Origin: JBOGWP01 sp050693875
GTDB lineage: Bacteria > Actinomycetota > CADDZG01 > JAHWKV01 > JBOGWP01
Direction of reading: 5' to 3'
NCBI GenBank assembly: GCA_050693875.1
Contig: JBOGWP010000147.1
Coordinates: 1-23,341, forward strand
Length of the DNA stretch: 23,341 nt
Made by a program: the position numbers and the translations under genes. Shown one piece after another: positions 14,668-21,139 of this stretch (position 1 is the stretch's first letter; each line of letters opens with the position of its first letter). The notes beneath the pieces are model-generated. The model worked only from the letters and a program-made list of their open reading frames with translations. It was not told the origin of the DNA and searched no databases.

Positions 14668-15559
14668 GTGGCACGTGATGAAGACCTCCAACGCCGCCTG
14701 GCCTGGTTTCGAGCGGGGGTCGAGGCGATAAACCGGTTCGCCCCGGGTACTGGTGCGTACTATGTCTGCCCGCTCTGCCTCGAGATGTACGGCTAGGATG
14801 CGGTCCGTGACGGCCTCTTTCGAATGAGCACGCGCCCCCGCGAAGTCTTCGTGGCAGCCCCATAGCCCTCACCTGCAGGCGGTGCAACAACCGGGCCGGC
14901 CAACAGTTCGATCATCACGCCTTCAACGACGAGCAGATGTTTGCTTTCGCGGCGGGAGAGACCGACTCTCCGATCAAGGCGACGATCGTACTCGAAGGCA
15001 TTCCTATGAAGGGCACGGTCGAAGCGCGGAGGAGGATTATCAGGTTTCTCGGGGTGCCGAACGCGAACCATCCCGATGCCCCCGCGGCACAGGAGGCCGT
15101 GCTCGACAGTTGGCGGATGTTCGATTCCGAGGCCAATCCCGGTTTTACCCTAACCTCGCTGAACGATGGAGTCGTCGCCGAGGCTGTATCTCGTGGGTTC
15201 GTTCCGCGTTCCTCGTCGCATTCGCCTTCTGGGGATACAGCTACGCCCTCCAGCCAGAATTCGATGTGCTCAGGCAACAACTGGGGCGCCCCGATGACGA
15301 TCTAATCCCGAGCACGATGCTCACCAGTCCCCACGACGCGGTAACGACGCGAGCACTCCACGTAATCACGGAGCCTCCGTGGCGGAGCATGGTCGTTCGG
15401 ATGGGACGTCGAACCCTGTTTCTCCCCTGGCCCCCTGATCCGAGCTTCTTCGACCGGACTGCGGAAGCCTTGAAGGGTTTGGGGCGGAACTTTACTCTCA
15501 CGCTCCCCACCAAAAGTCTCGTGCCGTGGCCTTCTCGTCCCGAGTTCCGCGCGGACTGA
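14668..15559 (+). pseudogene. HNH-endonuclease-like protein, broken by a stop and frame changes
   Basis: Three frames in succession encode one protein of roughly 295 residues. Frame A runs from GTG 14668 (ARDEDLQRRLAWFRAG) to YYVCPLCLEMYG and stops at TAG 14794. Frame B picks up near 14826 with EHAPPRSL, then LTCRRCNNRAGQQFDHH and on to LNDGVVAEA near 15183. Frame C continues with SWVRSAFLVAFAFWGYSYAL, then QPEFDVLRQQL, to the stop at 15557-15559. CPLC plus CRRCNN would form a zinc knuckle around an EH...N motif, typical of HNH nucleases; no DNA target can be named. At least one nonsense change and two frame changes make the gene dead unless the assembly is wrong. It lies entirely between the two permease 3'-end copies. 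Confidence 0.75.
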
Positions 15560-15600
15560 CCTGTTGCAACCGAACGAGCGGAGCGAACGGCCCGCCGTCC

Positions 15601-16365
15601 CTACTCCCAGGAGAAGGTCAGGGCCGCAGCGAGCGGCGCGAGCAGGGCCCACGCCACCAGCACCGCGACCGCGCCGCCGGCCGGACGGGCGCCGCCCAGC
15701 CCCCAGGCCAGCAGCTCCTGCAGGGGCGCCGCGGGGAGCGCACCGGCAAGCCCGGCGAGCGGGTCCGGCAGGCGGGAGAGCGGGACGAGCCCTCCCGAGA
15801 GCAGCAGGAACACGAGGAACAGGCCGTTCGCCGCCGCCAGGTTCGCCTCGGCGCGCAGCGTCCCCGCGGCGAGCATTCCGATCCCGCCGAACGCCAGCGT
15901 CCCGAGCAGGACCCCGCCGCCGAGGCCCGCCGCGCGGAAGGCAGGAGTCCACCCCAGCAGCACGGCGGCGAGGATTAGCAGAACGACCTGGATCGCCTCG
16001 ACGGCGAGCACCCCGGCCCCCTTCGCGGCCAGGAGCGCCGGGCGCCCGAGCGGGGTTGCGCCCAGCCGCTTCAGGACTCCGTAGCCGCGCTCGAACCCGG
16101 TCGCGATCCCGAGGCTCACCATCGCGGTTGCGACCACAGCGATCGCCATCGTCCCCGGAAGCAGGTGGTCGACGGGTTCGCCGTCGGTGGGGAGCACCGG
16201 CACGATCGAGAAGAAGATCAGCAGCACGGCAGGGACGACGATCGCGACGAGCATGCTCTCGCCCCGCCGCAGCGTGAGCCGAAGCTCGACGGCCGCCTGC
16301 GCCCGGAGCGCCCGAGCCCGCGTCCCTCCTCGCGCGGGTGCCTCGACCTGCCGGGGCCGGCTCAC
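15601..16365 (-). CDS. ABC-2 type transporter permease
   Basis: A 254-residue membrane subunit of an ABC exporter, with an N-terminal cytoplasmic stretch and six predicted helices. The first helix is MLVAIVVPAVLLIFFSIV, and the GTMAIAVVATAMVSLGIATG and GFERGYGVLKRLGATPL stretches are typical of the ABC-2 (drug/lipid exporter) family, where ER-x-x-G-x-x-KRL-x-x-TP is the conserved coupling region. The GTG start overlaps the stop of the ATPase gene by four bases (GTGA), so both are translated together. The substrate is unknown; drug, lipid or natural-product export is possible. Its last ~135 bp are duplicated 1.1 kb downstream, with an HNH remnant between the copies. Confidence 0.92.
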   Translation of the reverse strand: MSRPRQVEAPARGGTRARALRAQAAVELRLTLRRGESMLVAIVVPAVLLIFFSIVPVLPTDGEPVDHLLPGTMAIAVVATAMVSLGIATGFERGYGVLKRLGATPLGRPALLAAKGAGVLAVEAIQVVLLILAAVLLGWTPAFRAAGLGGGVLLGTLAFGGIGMLAAGTLRAEANLAAANGLFLVFLLLSGGLVPLSRLPDPLAGLAGALPAAPLQELLAWGLGGARPAGGAVAVLVAWALLAPLAAALTFSWE

Positions 16366-17276
16366 TCCCCGCCGCCCGGCTGGGTGAGCCGCAGGAAGGC
16401 TTCGGCGAGCGTCCCCCGGCCGCTGCTCAACTCGACGAGAAGGACATGGTCATCGGCAAGCCGGGCCGCAAGTGCGGCCAGCAGCTCGGGCGTCGGCGCG
16501 GACTCGAGTGCGTAGGATGTCGCCCGGAGCGGCGTCACCGGAACGCCGAGTGCCTCGGTGAGCGCGGCGGGATCGATCGCACGCTCGAGCCGGAAGGTCA
16601 GCCCAGAGCCGGCCTCGCCGAGCGATCCCGGCGTTCCGAGCCCGGCCAGGGTGCCCCGGTCGATGATCGCCACGCGGTCGGCCAGGGCCTCGGCTTCCTC
16701 GAGCAGGTGGGTGGTCAGCATGATGGTCGCTCCACCCTCCTTGAGCGCCCGGAGGGTGGCCAGCGTGTCTGCGCGGGCTCGGGCGTCCATGCCTGCGGTC
16801 GGTTCGTCGAGGAACAGCACCTGGGGACGGCCGACGAGCGCCAGCGCGAGGTTCAGGCGCTGCTTGAGCCCGCCGGAGAGGCGGCGGACGACCGAGCGGC
16901 GGTGCTCGGTGAGGCCGGTCACCTCGAGGACGCCTCCCGGATCCCCCGAGTTGGGGTAGAACGCGGCAAACAGGCGCACTGCCTCCTCGACGCGGATCCC
17001 CGGATAGAGGCCTCCCTCCTGGAGCATCACGCCGATCTTCGGCTTCACCTCCCGCGCGCCGCGGCGCGGGTCGGCGCCGAGCACGCGGACCATCCCGGCG
17101 TCGGGACTTCGGTATCCCTCCAGGATCTCGATCGTCGTCGTCTTGCCGGCGCCGTTGGGGCCGAGGAGGGCGAAGGCCTCTCCGGCTTCGACCCTGAAGC
17201 TGAGGTCGTCGACGGCGCGGCGCCGCCCGTAGCTCTTGGTGAGCCTTTCGACGAGGATCGCGGGACCGGCCGGCAC
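16362..17276 (-). CDS. ABC transporter ATP-binding protein (ABC-2/DrrA type)
   Basis: A 304-residue ATPase that powers export with the downstream permease. All motifs are intact: Walker A GPNGAGKT (39-46), Q-loop Gln86, signature LSGGL (133-137), Walker B VLFLDE (153-158) and H-loop His190 in LTTHLLEEAE. The C-terminal ~95 residues form the extension found in DrrA/CcmA-type exporters. The GTG start is preceded at 7 nt by GATAAT on the minus strand, so a leaderless transcript for the two-gene operon is likely. The family includes drug, lipid and antibiotic exporters; nothing here identifies the cargo. Confidence 0.95.
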   Translation of the reverse strand: MPAGPAILVERLTKSYGRRRAVDDLSFRVEAGEAFALLGPNGAGKTTTIEILEGYRSPDAGMVRVLGADPRRGAREVKPKIGVMLQEGGLYPGIRVEEAVRLFAAFYPNSGDPGGVLEVTGLTEHRRSVVRRLSGGLKQRLNLALALVGRPQVLFLDEPTAGMDARARADTLATLRALKEGGATIMLTTHLLEEAEALADRVAIIDRGTLAGLGTPGSLGEAGSGLTFRLERAIDPAALTEALGVPVTPLRATSYALESAPTPELLAALAARLADDHVLLVELSSGRGTLAEAFLRLTQPGGGE

Positions 17277-17283
17277 GGCCCGT

Positions 17284-17289
17284 ATTATC
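17284..17289 (-). promoter_or_regulatory. -10-like hexamer of the ABC exporter operon
   Basis: On the minus strand GATAAT lies 7 nt before the GTG at 17276, placing the likely transcript start at the start codon. A divergent candidate for the small membrane protein, TATCGT at 17378-17383, lies about 30 nt before its ATG. Confidence 0.5.
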
Positions 17290-17413
17290 GGGGCCCCGCC
17301 GTGGGCCGGGAGCGATCCGTCTCGAATCGGCCCGGAGAAGTGTGAGCTGGATCACGGACGGCCTCCCGCCACGTTCCTATCGTCATGCCCCCACGACCCG
17401 GAGGGAGATCGGC

Positions 17414-17863
17414 ATGGCGCGAGCAACCAGCACAAGGACGGAGCCCGAAACACTGCAGGCGCGGCTCCGGGCTGGGGTGGCGGGGGGGCTGGCGGGCGGC
17501 CTGGTCTTCGGTGCCCTGATGCATACGATGGGCATGATGCCCATGGTCGCGATGCTGATCGGCAGCCAATCGATCGCGGTCGGGTGGATCGGTCATCTCG
17601 CGATCTCGGTATTCGTCGGAGGAACCTTCGCCCTCGTCACGGCAGGGAAGCCCCTGAGCCGCGGAGGATCTGCGTTGGCAGGGACTGGCTACGGAGCACT
17701 TTGGTGGGTGCTCGGTCCGCTGCTTATCATGCCCGCTCGCCTCGGGATGAAGCTGCTTGCGGTCAGCTCGATGACGATGCAGAGCCTGGCAGGTCACCTG
17801 ATGTACGGACTTGTGCTCGGCCTCGTGTTTGCGGCCGTCGGACGCCGGCCCGCGCGGGCATAG
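17414..17863 (+). CDS. Conserved small integral membrane protein, function unknown
   Basis: A 149-residue protein with four predicted membrane segments: AGVAGGLAGGLVFGALMHTM (about 20-39), a second around VGWIGHLAISVFVGGTFALV, a third around YGALWWVLGPLLIMPARLGM, and a fourth around GHLMYGLVLGLVFAAVG. Recurring Gly-His pairs (GHLAI, GHLMY) and a Met-rich first loop (MHTMGMMPMVAM) are notable and could bind metal or haem, but that is speculation. I do not recognise a named family. ATG 17414 is preceded by GGAGGGAGAT; an upstream GTG at 17342 in frame is less likely. The Crp/Fnr-type regulator gene follows and may be co-transcribed. Confidence 0.7.
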   Translation: MARATSTRTEPETLQARLRAGVAGGLAGGLVFGALMHTMGMMPMVAMLIGSQSIAVGWIGHLAISVFVGGTFALVTAGKPLSRGGSALAGTGYGALWWVLGPLLIMPARLGMKLLAVSSMTMQSLAGHLMYGLVLGLVFAAVGRRPARA

Positions 17864-18072
17864 AGGGGATGATGGGCGGCCCAGGCGCCGTCCACACCCG
17901 CGAACCCCACACCGACGTCTCGTCCGGGCTGGAGCGATCCCGGGACCCCATCGCGGTGCCGCTGTCGTACTGTCTGGACGAGGCGCTGTGGGCTCTGCGG
18001 TGTCCGGCCTGGGGGCAGGATCCCCCGCCCTGGGCACCGGGAAGGCGTGAGGAGGTGGCGGAGCTGGATCGC

Positions 18073-18762
18073 ATGGACGCAAGCGAACCGAGCTGGTGCC
18101 TCTCCGAGGTCGACATCTTCCGCGACCTGTCGCCTGCCGAGATGGAGGCGATCGGCGAGGCGGCGCCGAGGCGCACGCATGGTGCCGGGGAGATCCTGTA
18201 TTCCCCCCTCGAGCCGGTCGAGACGCTGTTCATTCTGAAGGCCGGGCGGGTGCGCATCTTTCGGGTTGCTCCGGATGGGCGCGCGCTGACCACCGCGCTG
18301 ATCACCCCCGGGACGATCTTCGGAGAGATGGTCCTGCTGGGGCAGCGCATGCACGACAACTTCGCCGAGGCCATCGAGGAGGCGGTGGTGTGCGTGATGA
18401 ATCGCGACGACGTCCAACGGCTGCTGCTCTCCGATCCCCGCATAGCCGCCCGGATCGCCGAGATCCTCGGCGCGCGGCTCGCCGAGATGGAGCGTCGCCT
18501 CTCCGACACCGTCTTCAAGAACGTCCATCAGCGGATCGCCCGCAGCCTGGCCACGCTGCTGTCGGAGAGGAGGCCCGGGATCCTGTCCCGGCCGCCGCAG
18601 GTGCTGCTGACCCACGAGCAGATCGCCGCGCTGGTCGGCACGACGCGAGAGACCGCCACCAAGGTGCTCGGCGACCTCGCCGACGAGGGACTCATCCGCC
18701 TCTCACGCGGACGCATCACGGTGATCGACCCCAAGGCGGTCGCTGCGCGGGCGGAGGAGTGA
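18073..18762 (+). CDS. Crp/Fnr-family transcriptional regulator
   Basis: A 229-residue DNA-binding regulator. Residues about 12-120 form the cyclic-nucleotide-binding-type beta roll (LSEVDIFRDLSPAEMEAIG, then ILYSPLEPVETLFILKAGRV, FGEMVLLG). The Arg-Ser/Thr pair that binds the cAMP phosphate in true CRP is not visible after FGEMVLLG, and there is no N-terminal Cys cluster as in Fnr, so the signal is unknown. A dimerisation helix follows, then a winged helix with LLTHEQIAALVGTTRETATKVL (179-200) as recognition region. ATG 18073 gives the usual length. The frame is open further upstream, with ATGs at 17869 and 17872 just after the membrane protein stop; the extra 67 residues look non-conserved. 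The 17864-18072 gap holds nothing else I recognise. Confidence 0.88.
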   Translation: MDASEPSWCLSEVDIFRDLSPAEMEAIGEAAPRRTHGAGEILYSPLEPVETLFILKAGRVRIFRVAPDGRALTTALITPGTIFGEMVLLGQRMHDNFAEAIEEAVVCVMNRDDVQRLLLSDPRIAARIAEILGARLAEMERRLSDTVFKNVHQRIARSLATLLSERRPGILSRPPQVLLTHEQIAALVGTTRETATKVLGDLADEGLIRLSRGRITVIDPKAVAARAEE

Positions 18763-18859
18763 TCCGCGATACCCCTCGGGCACACCGGTCCGCCGCTGCC
18801 CGCCTCATTTCCTGCCGTCGACCTGGCGGAGCGCCGGGGCCGAGGGCCCCCCTCCCGGT

Positions 18860-19579
18860 CACTCCTGTTGCGCGCGATGAGCCGCACGATCGTCGCCTCG
18901 GCGAAGATGCTCGGCACCTGCACCCCCACGCGAGCGTAGACCAGCGGGGGGACCGAGATGTCGGTCAGGTACAGCTCTCCCACCTCGGGTGCCGAAGCCA
19001 GCCCCTGTTTGGGCAAGGCCAGGGTCAAGGTGGCGTCGGCTCGCACACATGGTGTCCGGGCTCTTCCCGTGGTGACGTCGAGGCCGCTCGGCGTGTCGAG
19101 CGCCAGCACCGGCCCCCCACCCCTCCCGCCGGTCCAGCGGATGAGGTCGGCGGCCCGCCCGCGCGGGTGGCCGCGCAGGCCGTAGCCGATGCATCGATCA
19201 CCACGTCGGCAGCACGAGGAAGCGGCGTCAGCTCGATTCCCATCCGAGTCAGGATCTCCAGCTGCATCGCGGTCACCGGAGCGAGGTCCCTCTCGTCATG
19301 GGAGAGGGCAACCGTCACCGCGCTTCCCCTGTTGGACAGGTGGCGGGCCGCCACGAGACCCCCGCCTCCGTTCCCGCCGGGCCCGGCAAGCACCAGCACG
19401 CTTGCCGGATGGAAACGCCCCAGCGCCAGGTCGGCAAGGGCGCGGCCGGCGTTCTCCATCATCTGAACCAGGCCAATGCCGAGCTCCTCGACCATGATCC
19501 TGTCGACCTCGCGCATCTGCGATGCGGTGAGGGCAGGCACGTCCTCAAAAGAGACTTCCGGCCACATCTGTCGCGGCAT
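18860..19579 (-). pseudogene. nnrE: NAD(P)H-hydrate epimerase (YjeF_N domain), frameshifted
   Basis: Repairs hydrated NAD(P)H by epimerising the R form. The 5' part, from ATG 19579, shows ALTASQMREVDRIMVEELGI, MMENAGRALADLAL and GPGGNGGGGLVAARHL, as in stand-alone epimerases. After DVVIDA near 19193 the frame is lost: the continuation IGYGLRGHPRGRAADLIRW, then LALDTPSGLDVTTG, lies in another frame, and goes on to LPKQGLASAPEVGELYLTDI and FAEATIVRLIA near 18878. Comparing with the usual DALIGYGLRG, about four bases seem to be missing. The second frame then stays open to 18528, overlapping the Crp/Fnr gene in antisense, so the original stop is also unclear. Either a recent pseudogene or a sequence error; the first frame alone gives a truncated 184-residue product. 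Confidence 0.8.
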
Positions 19580-19663
19580 GCTGTCACCGGTCCCGGCCGC
19601 TGGGGCCCACTACCACGGTCTCTTGGGCGGAACACGGGAACAGCCCGGTTGCGGCCCAGGCAG

Positions 19664-19669
19664 TAGCAT
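19664..19669 (+). promoter_or_regulatory. -10-like hexamer at the larE-type gene
   Basis: TAGCAT overlaps the ATG at 19668 and lies 10 nt before an in-frame GTG at 19680. If this is the promoter, as for ctaC where the same hexamer is 9 nt from its GTG, the true start would be the GTG at 19680 and the protein four residues shorter. Confidence 0.35.
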
Positions 19670-20504
19670 GAGCGGCGTCGTGTCCCCCGTCCACAAGCTT
19701 CACGCGCTCGGGGCCGCCCTGGCGGGCCTGCCCGGGGCCGTCGTCGCCTACTCGGGCGGCGCGGACAGCGCCTTCCTCGCCGAGGTCGCCTACCGGCGGC
19801 TCGGGAGGCGTTCGGTCGCGGTCACCGCCGATTCGGCCTCGCTCCCGCGGCGCGAGCTCGCGGCCGCAGCCGGACTGGCGTGGTCGCGCGGGTGGCGCCA
19901 CCGGATCGTGCGCACGGCCGAGCTCGGTGACGAGCGCTACGCGGCCAACCCGCTCGACCGCTGCGCCTTCTGCAAGAGCTCGTTGATGGACCGCCTCGAG
20001 CCGATCGCTCGGCGTCTGGGCGTCCCGGTGCTGATCGGGACCAACCTCGACGATCTGGGCGACTGGCGGCCCGGACAGGCCGTGGCAACTCGGCGGGGCG
20101 CTCGGCAGCCGCTCGTCGACGCGGGCTTCTCAAAAGAGGAGGTGCGAGCGGCGTCGATGGTGCTGGGACTCCGAACCGCGCAGAAGCCGGCATCGGCCTG
20201 CCTGGCGAGCCGGATCGCCTACGGGGTCCGGGTCACAGCGTCCGCGCTGGAGCGCGTCGAGCGGGCCGAGGACCTGCTGCTCGCCCGAGGCTTCTCCGTG
20301 GTGCGCGTCCGCGACCTCGGTGGCAACCGCTGCAGGGTCGAGGTGGGGGTTGACGAGGTGCCGAGACTCGAGGCGTGGGGCGAGGATCTCGTGCCCGAGC
20401 TCGAGGCCCTCGGCTTCGTCCAGGTCGAGCTGGACCGGCGCGGGTACCGGCAGGGATCCCTCAACGAGGGGGCCGTGCACGTCGAACTGGAGCGGGTGGG
20501 TTGA
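19668..20504 (+). CDS. larE: LarE-like ATP-dependent sacrificial sulfur transferase
   Basis: PP-loop enzyme of the LarE family, which adenylates a carboxylated nicotinate-derived substrate and donates sulfur to it in nickel-pincer cofactor synthesis. The 278-residue product has the PP-loop SGGADS at 29-34, TADSASLPRREL near 53-64, and ASACLASRIAYG with Cys178 at the position of the sulfur-donating Cys of lactobacillus LarE. Two more Cys, C99 and C102 in DRCAFCK, give a three-Cys arrangement like that reported for LarE forms that carry a [4Fe-4S] cluster and transfer sulfur catalytically. No larB or larC is in the window, so the substrate here may differ. The gene overlaps the next by one base (TGATG). 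The start could be GTG 19680 instead. Confidence 0.88.
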   Translation: MSGVVSPVHKLHALGAALAGLPGAVVAYSGGADSAFLAEVAYRRLGRRSVAVTADSASLPRRELAAAAGLAWSRGWRHRIVRTAELGDERYAANPLDRCAFCKSSLMDRLEPIARRLGVPVLIGTNLDDLGDWRPGQAVATRRGARQPLVDAGFSKEEVRAASMVLGLRTAQKPASACLASRIAYGVRVTASALERVERAEDLLLARGFSVVRVRDLGGNRCRVEVGVDEVPRLEAWGEDLVPELEALGFVQVELDRRGYRQGSLNEGAVHVELERVG

Positions 20505-20746
20505 TGCCGAAGCGCCGCGTCCACCTGACGTTCCCCGAGGACCTCATCACCCAGCCGGTGATCTACAACATGGGGAAGCGCTTCGACGTCGTGACGAACA
20601 TTCGTCGCGCCAACGTCGAGGAGCGCGTCGGCTGGGTCATCCTCGAGATCGAGGGTGACGACGACGAGATCGAGCGGGCGATCGGGTACGCCTCGGACCT
20701 GGGCGTCCAGGTCGCTGAGATCGAAGGGGACGTGATCGAGGGCTGA
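20504..20746 (+). CDS. Small NIL-domain protein
   Basis: An 80-residue protein that is almost entirely a NIL domain, the ACT-like fold found at the C-terminus of methionine importers (MetN) and next to ferredoxins in sulfur metabolism. The family pattern is visible: RRVHLTFPEDLITQPVIYNM, then FDVVTNIRRANVEERVGWVI, LEIEGDDDEIERAIGYASDL and GVQVAEIE. Such domains often bind a sulfur amino acid. It is translationally coupled to the LarE-like gene (the stop and start share one base), which suggests a joint role in sulfur transfer or its regulation; this is inferred from context. Confidence 0.85.
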   Translation: MPKRRVHLTFPEDLITQPVIYNMGKRFDVVTNIRRANVEERVGWVILEIEGDDDEIERAIGYASDLGVQVAEIEGDVIEG

Positions 20747-20767
20747 GGCCCCCGATTTCCGCCCGGC

Positions 20768-21032
20768 TCAGGTTGCCGTCTCCGCCTCCGCCGGTTCGTC
20801 GATCTTGATCACCTGCACCGAGTCGTACTGGTCGCGGGCGCTCGGCGGCGGTGAAGCTGATCTTCGACTGCGTCCCGTCGCAGAACGGCTTCGTCGCCGA
20901 TCCGCCGTAGCGGCAGAGGGCTGACACCTTGCCCTTGACGCCGATCAGCTCGCCGTCGGGACCGACCAGCCTGATCGCACCCTTGACGAGGTAGGGGCCT
21001 TGCTCCGTCAACTGAATTTCGACGCCGTCGAT
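20768..21032 (-). pseudogene. CDGSH iron-sulfur domain protein, decayed
   Basis: The reading frame encodes YLVKGAIRLVGPDGELIGVK and ALCRYGGSATKPFCDGTQSK, clearly the CDGSH zinc-finger-like domain that binds a [2Fe-2S] cluster through three Cys and one His. Two of the four ligands are gone: Tyr replaces the second Cys (CRYGG for CRCGG) and Gln replaces the His (DGTQ for DGTH). Near 20840 the frame shifts: the natural-looking tail RDQYDSVQVIKIDEPAE lies in the next frame and ends at TGA 20768. At the 5' end a perfect AAGGAGGT (21038-21045) is followed after five bases by ATC at 21032, where ATG would be expected; the first usable start is TTG 21011. Together this looks like a decaying gene. Confidence 0.7.
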
Positions 21033-21124
21033 CGTTGACCTCCTTGCGATCGGAAGAGGGGCGCGAACCGGCCATCTGCAAGGATTCCCGTCTGCGGTCG
21101 GCGGGCAACGCGAGGGGTCGGCGC

Positions 21125-21130
21125 TATTGT
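21125..21130 (+). promoter_or_regulatory. -10-like hexamer of the nicotinate phosphoribosyltransferase gene
   Basis: TATTGT ends 9 nt before the ATG at 21140. A transcript from here would have at most a few leader bases, and no Shine-Dalgarno sequence is seen before the ATG, consistent with leaderless translation. Confidence 0.45.
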
Positions 21131-21139
21131 TCGGCCACG

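Noticed and set aside
14471..14890. 139-residue minus-strand ORF as a gene
   Set aside because: Only its last ~40 codons are meaningful, as a duplicated permease tail; the rest is antisense to the HNH remnant.
17236..18072. Long N-terminal extension of the Crp/Fnr regulator
   Set aside because: It would overlap the membrane protein gene in another frame and has no conserved features; ATG 18073 fits the family length.
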